The translations under genes were made by a program, and so were the position numbers. Positions 5,336 to 5,887 of a DNA stretch of 5,887 nucleotides are shown here, piece after piece. The stretch lies in NCBI GenBank assembly GCA_024636355.1, contig JAGXHH010000062.1, forward strand, positions 1 to 5,887, given 5' to 3'. The notes under the pieces are model-generated. The model had not been told where the DNA came from and made no database searches. It saw only the letters and a list, made by a program, of their open reading frames with translations. Position 1 is the first letter of the stretch. Every line of letters begins with the position of its first letter. This DNA comes from Desulfobacteraceae bacterium (GTDB taxonomy: Bacteria > Desulfobacterota > Desulfobacteria > Desulfobacterales > Desulfosalsimonadaceae).

Positions 5336-5342
5336 GAGGTGA
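5336..5342 (+). promoter_or_regulatory. Ribosome binding site of the CsgD-like regulator
   Basis: GAGGTGA closely matches the anti-Shine-Dalgarno complement, with GAGG five bases before ATG 5345. The alternative ATG 5318 has only a weak ACGG, so this site decides the start. Confidence 0.6.
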
Positions 5343-5344
5343 GT

Positions 5345-5854
5345 ATGGAAATGCATTCTACATTGAATCTGAGTCGGCATTCATACGAGTTTAAAAGAGG
5401 ATACCACGACAGGGAGGTGGTCATCATAGGTCACCAGCGGTTCCAGAACTCCCTGATGGCGGCGACATTGACGAAAGAACTTGAAATCCCCTGTTTTTGT
5501 GGAGATCAGGTGGAACTGACGGTAGAGACCGATTGCTGCCGACTGATCCTTTGCGATGGGGCCGGGCGAAAGGAATTTATCGATATTTTCGAAGAGTTCA
5601 CTCCTCTGTACCAACAGCTCAGCCCCCAGTGCCTGATCGCATATTTCAATATTCGCCGGGATGCAAGGATTGTCCACCGTGATTCGCTGGCGCGGGGCAT
5701 ACGGGGTATTTTTTTCGAGAACGAACCGCTGGAGCTGTTTATAAAAGGCATCCGCACCATTTTATCAGGCGAATACTGGTTTTCACGGGAACTACTGAAC
5801 CGCTGGATTCCGGAGACCAGACGCACGATGAATCTTGAACCGGCAGTCGAAACC
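5345..5854 (+). CDS. CsgD-like LuxR-family response regulator, N-terminal part (truncated by adapter)
   Basis: The 170 genomic codons give REVVIIGHQRFQNSLMAATL (23-42), then LILCDGAG in the receiver-like core, and near the end GIRGIFFENEPLELFIKGIR and LSGEYWFSRELLNRWI. This layout, a degenerate receiver followed by a linker of the type GIFY...GL..vL.GE.wfsr, is that of CsgD and related LuxR/FixJ-type transcription factors of about 210-220 residues. The C-terminal helix-turn-helix (LTxREhevL) would begin just past the break and is not present. A receiver Asp is probably LCDGAG or absent, so phosphorylation cannot be assumed. ATG 5345 is preferred over ATG 5318 because of the GAGGTGA site. The apparent continuation LSLIHI and its TGA come from the Nextera adapter. 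The target genes are unknown; CsgD itself controls biofilm matrix genes. Confidence 0.75.
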
Positions 5855-5887
5855 CTGTCTCTTATACACATCTGACGCTGCCGACGA
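5855..5887. other. Nextera (Tn5) sequencing adapter contamination
   Basis: CTGTCTCTTATACACATCT (5855-5873) is the 19-bp Tn5 mosaic end. GACGCTGCCGACGA (5874-5887) is the rest of the reverse-complemented Nextera read-1 adapter. The contig stops exactly at the last adapter base, so this is untrimmed library sequence and not a genomic transposon end. Confidence 0.98.

Larger units (their letters stand above)
4898..5344. other. AT-rich spacer with no recognisable gene
   Basis: After the SNF2 remnant breaks off, the base composition drops sharply in GC up to the last gene. The frame left open from the SNF2 piece runs on to a stop near 5140 but gives no recognisable protein (it includes INAFIHNAFQADENEIVRRQ). 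I see no RNA gene. It contains a short AATTG-type repeat near 4905-4935 and a palindrome at 5277-5299, annotated separately. A promoter for the downstream regulator is expected here, but no pair of boxes stands out. Confidence 0.6.

Noticed and set aside
3646..5344. Search for a second copy of the tmRNA 3' end (att site) or an integrase
   Set aside because: I found no repeat of the T-arm/acceptor sequence and no recombinase motif, so an integrated element cannot be claimed from sequence here.
5855..5873. Tn5 mosaic end considered as a natural IS50/Tn5 terminus
   Set aside because: It is followed by the exact Nextera read-1 primer sequence to the end of the contig, which identifies it as library adapter.

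Overview
This looks like a complete short metagenomic contig rather than a slice of a longer sequence. Its last 33 bases are Nextera (Tn5) read-1 adapter, and its first ~100 bases do not belong to the gene they adjoin. The genes in between suggest a Desulfobacterota (former Deltaproteobacteria) genome of medium-high GC. Pointers are the tmRNA tag ADDYNYAVAA, the order ptsH-ptsI-smpB-ssrA, and remnants of four-helix/DUF1016/SWIM-SNF2 genes. The lineage is an inference from remembered family patterns, not a search.

Left part (1-620). A leftward LOG/TIGR00730-type gene reads well for its first 102 codons, then stops resembling the family at about 101-110. The outermost ~100 bases instead carry a GC3-rich reading frame on the opposite strand, so the contig start is probably a chimera or a rearrangement breakpoint. 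Between this gene and ptsH lies a compact divergent promoter region. A perfect 7-bp inverted repeat (TGTCAAC-N6-GTTGACA) supplies a TTGACA -35 box to each side.

Central part (621-3714), intact housekeeping genes. HPr (ptsH) and PTS enzyme I (ptsI) overlap by 8 bp. SmpB follows after 44 bp, and then tmRNA (ssrA) with its own promoter, encoded CCA end and intrinsic terminator. HPr and EI pass phosphate from PEP; no EII component is visible here. SmpB and tmRNA together rescue stalled ribosomes, so protein and RNA partner are neighbours.

Right part (3715-5344), a decayed accessory region directly downstream of ssrA. In order it holds a 9-bp-period repeat array running into the C-terminal piece of a four-helix-bundle protein (frameshifted), the N-terminal piece of a DUF1016/YhcG-type nuclease (in-frame stop), a SWIM zinc finger/SNF2 ATPase gene broken by at least three frame changes and cut off after motif Ia, and an AT-rich stretch without recognisable genes. 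Genome decay beside tmRNA, a classic integration neighbourhood, is the main biological signal of the window.

Right end (5345-5887). The start of a CsgD-like LuxR-family regulator is cut before its DNA-binding domain by the adapter. I see no convincing undescribed system. The observations most worth checking are the divergent palindromic promoter, the layered ruins after ssrA, and the two artefactual contig ends.
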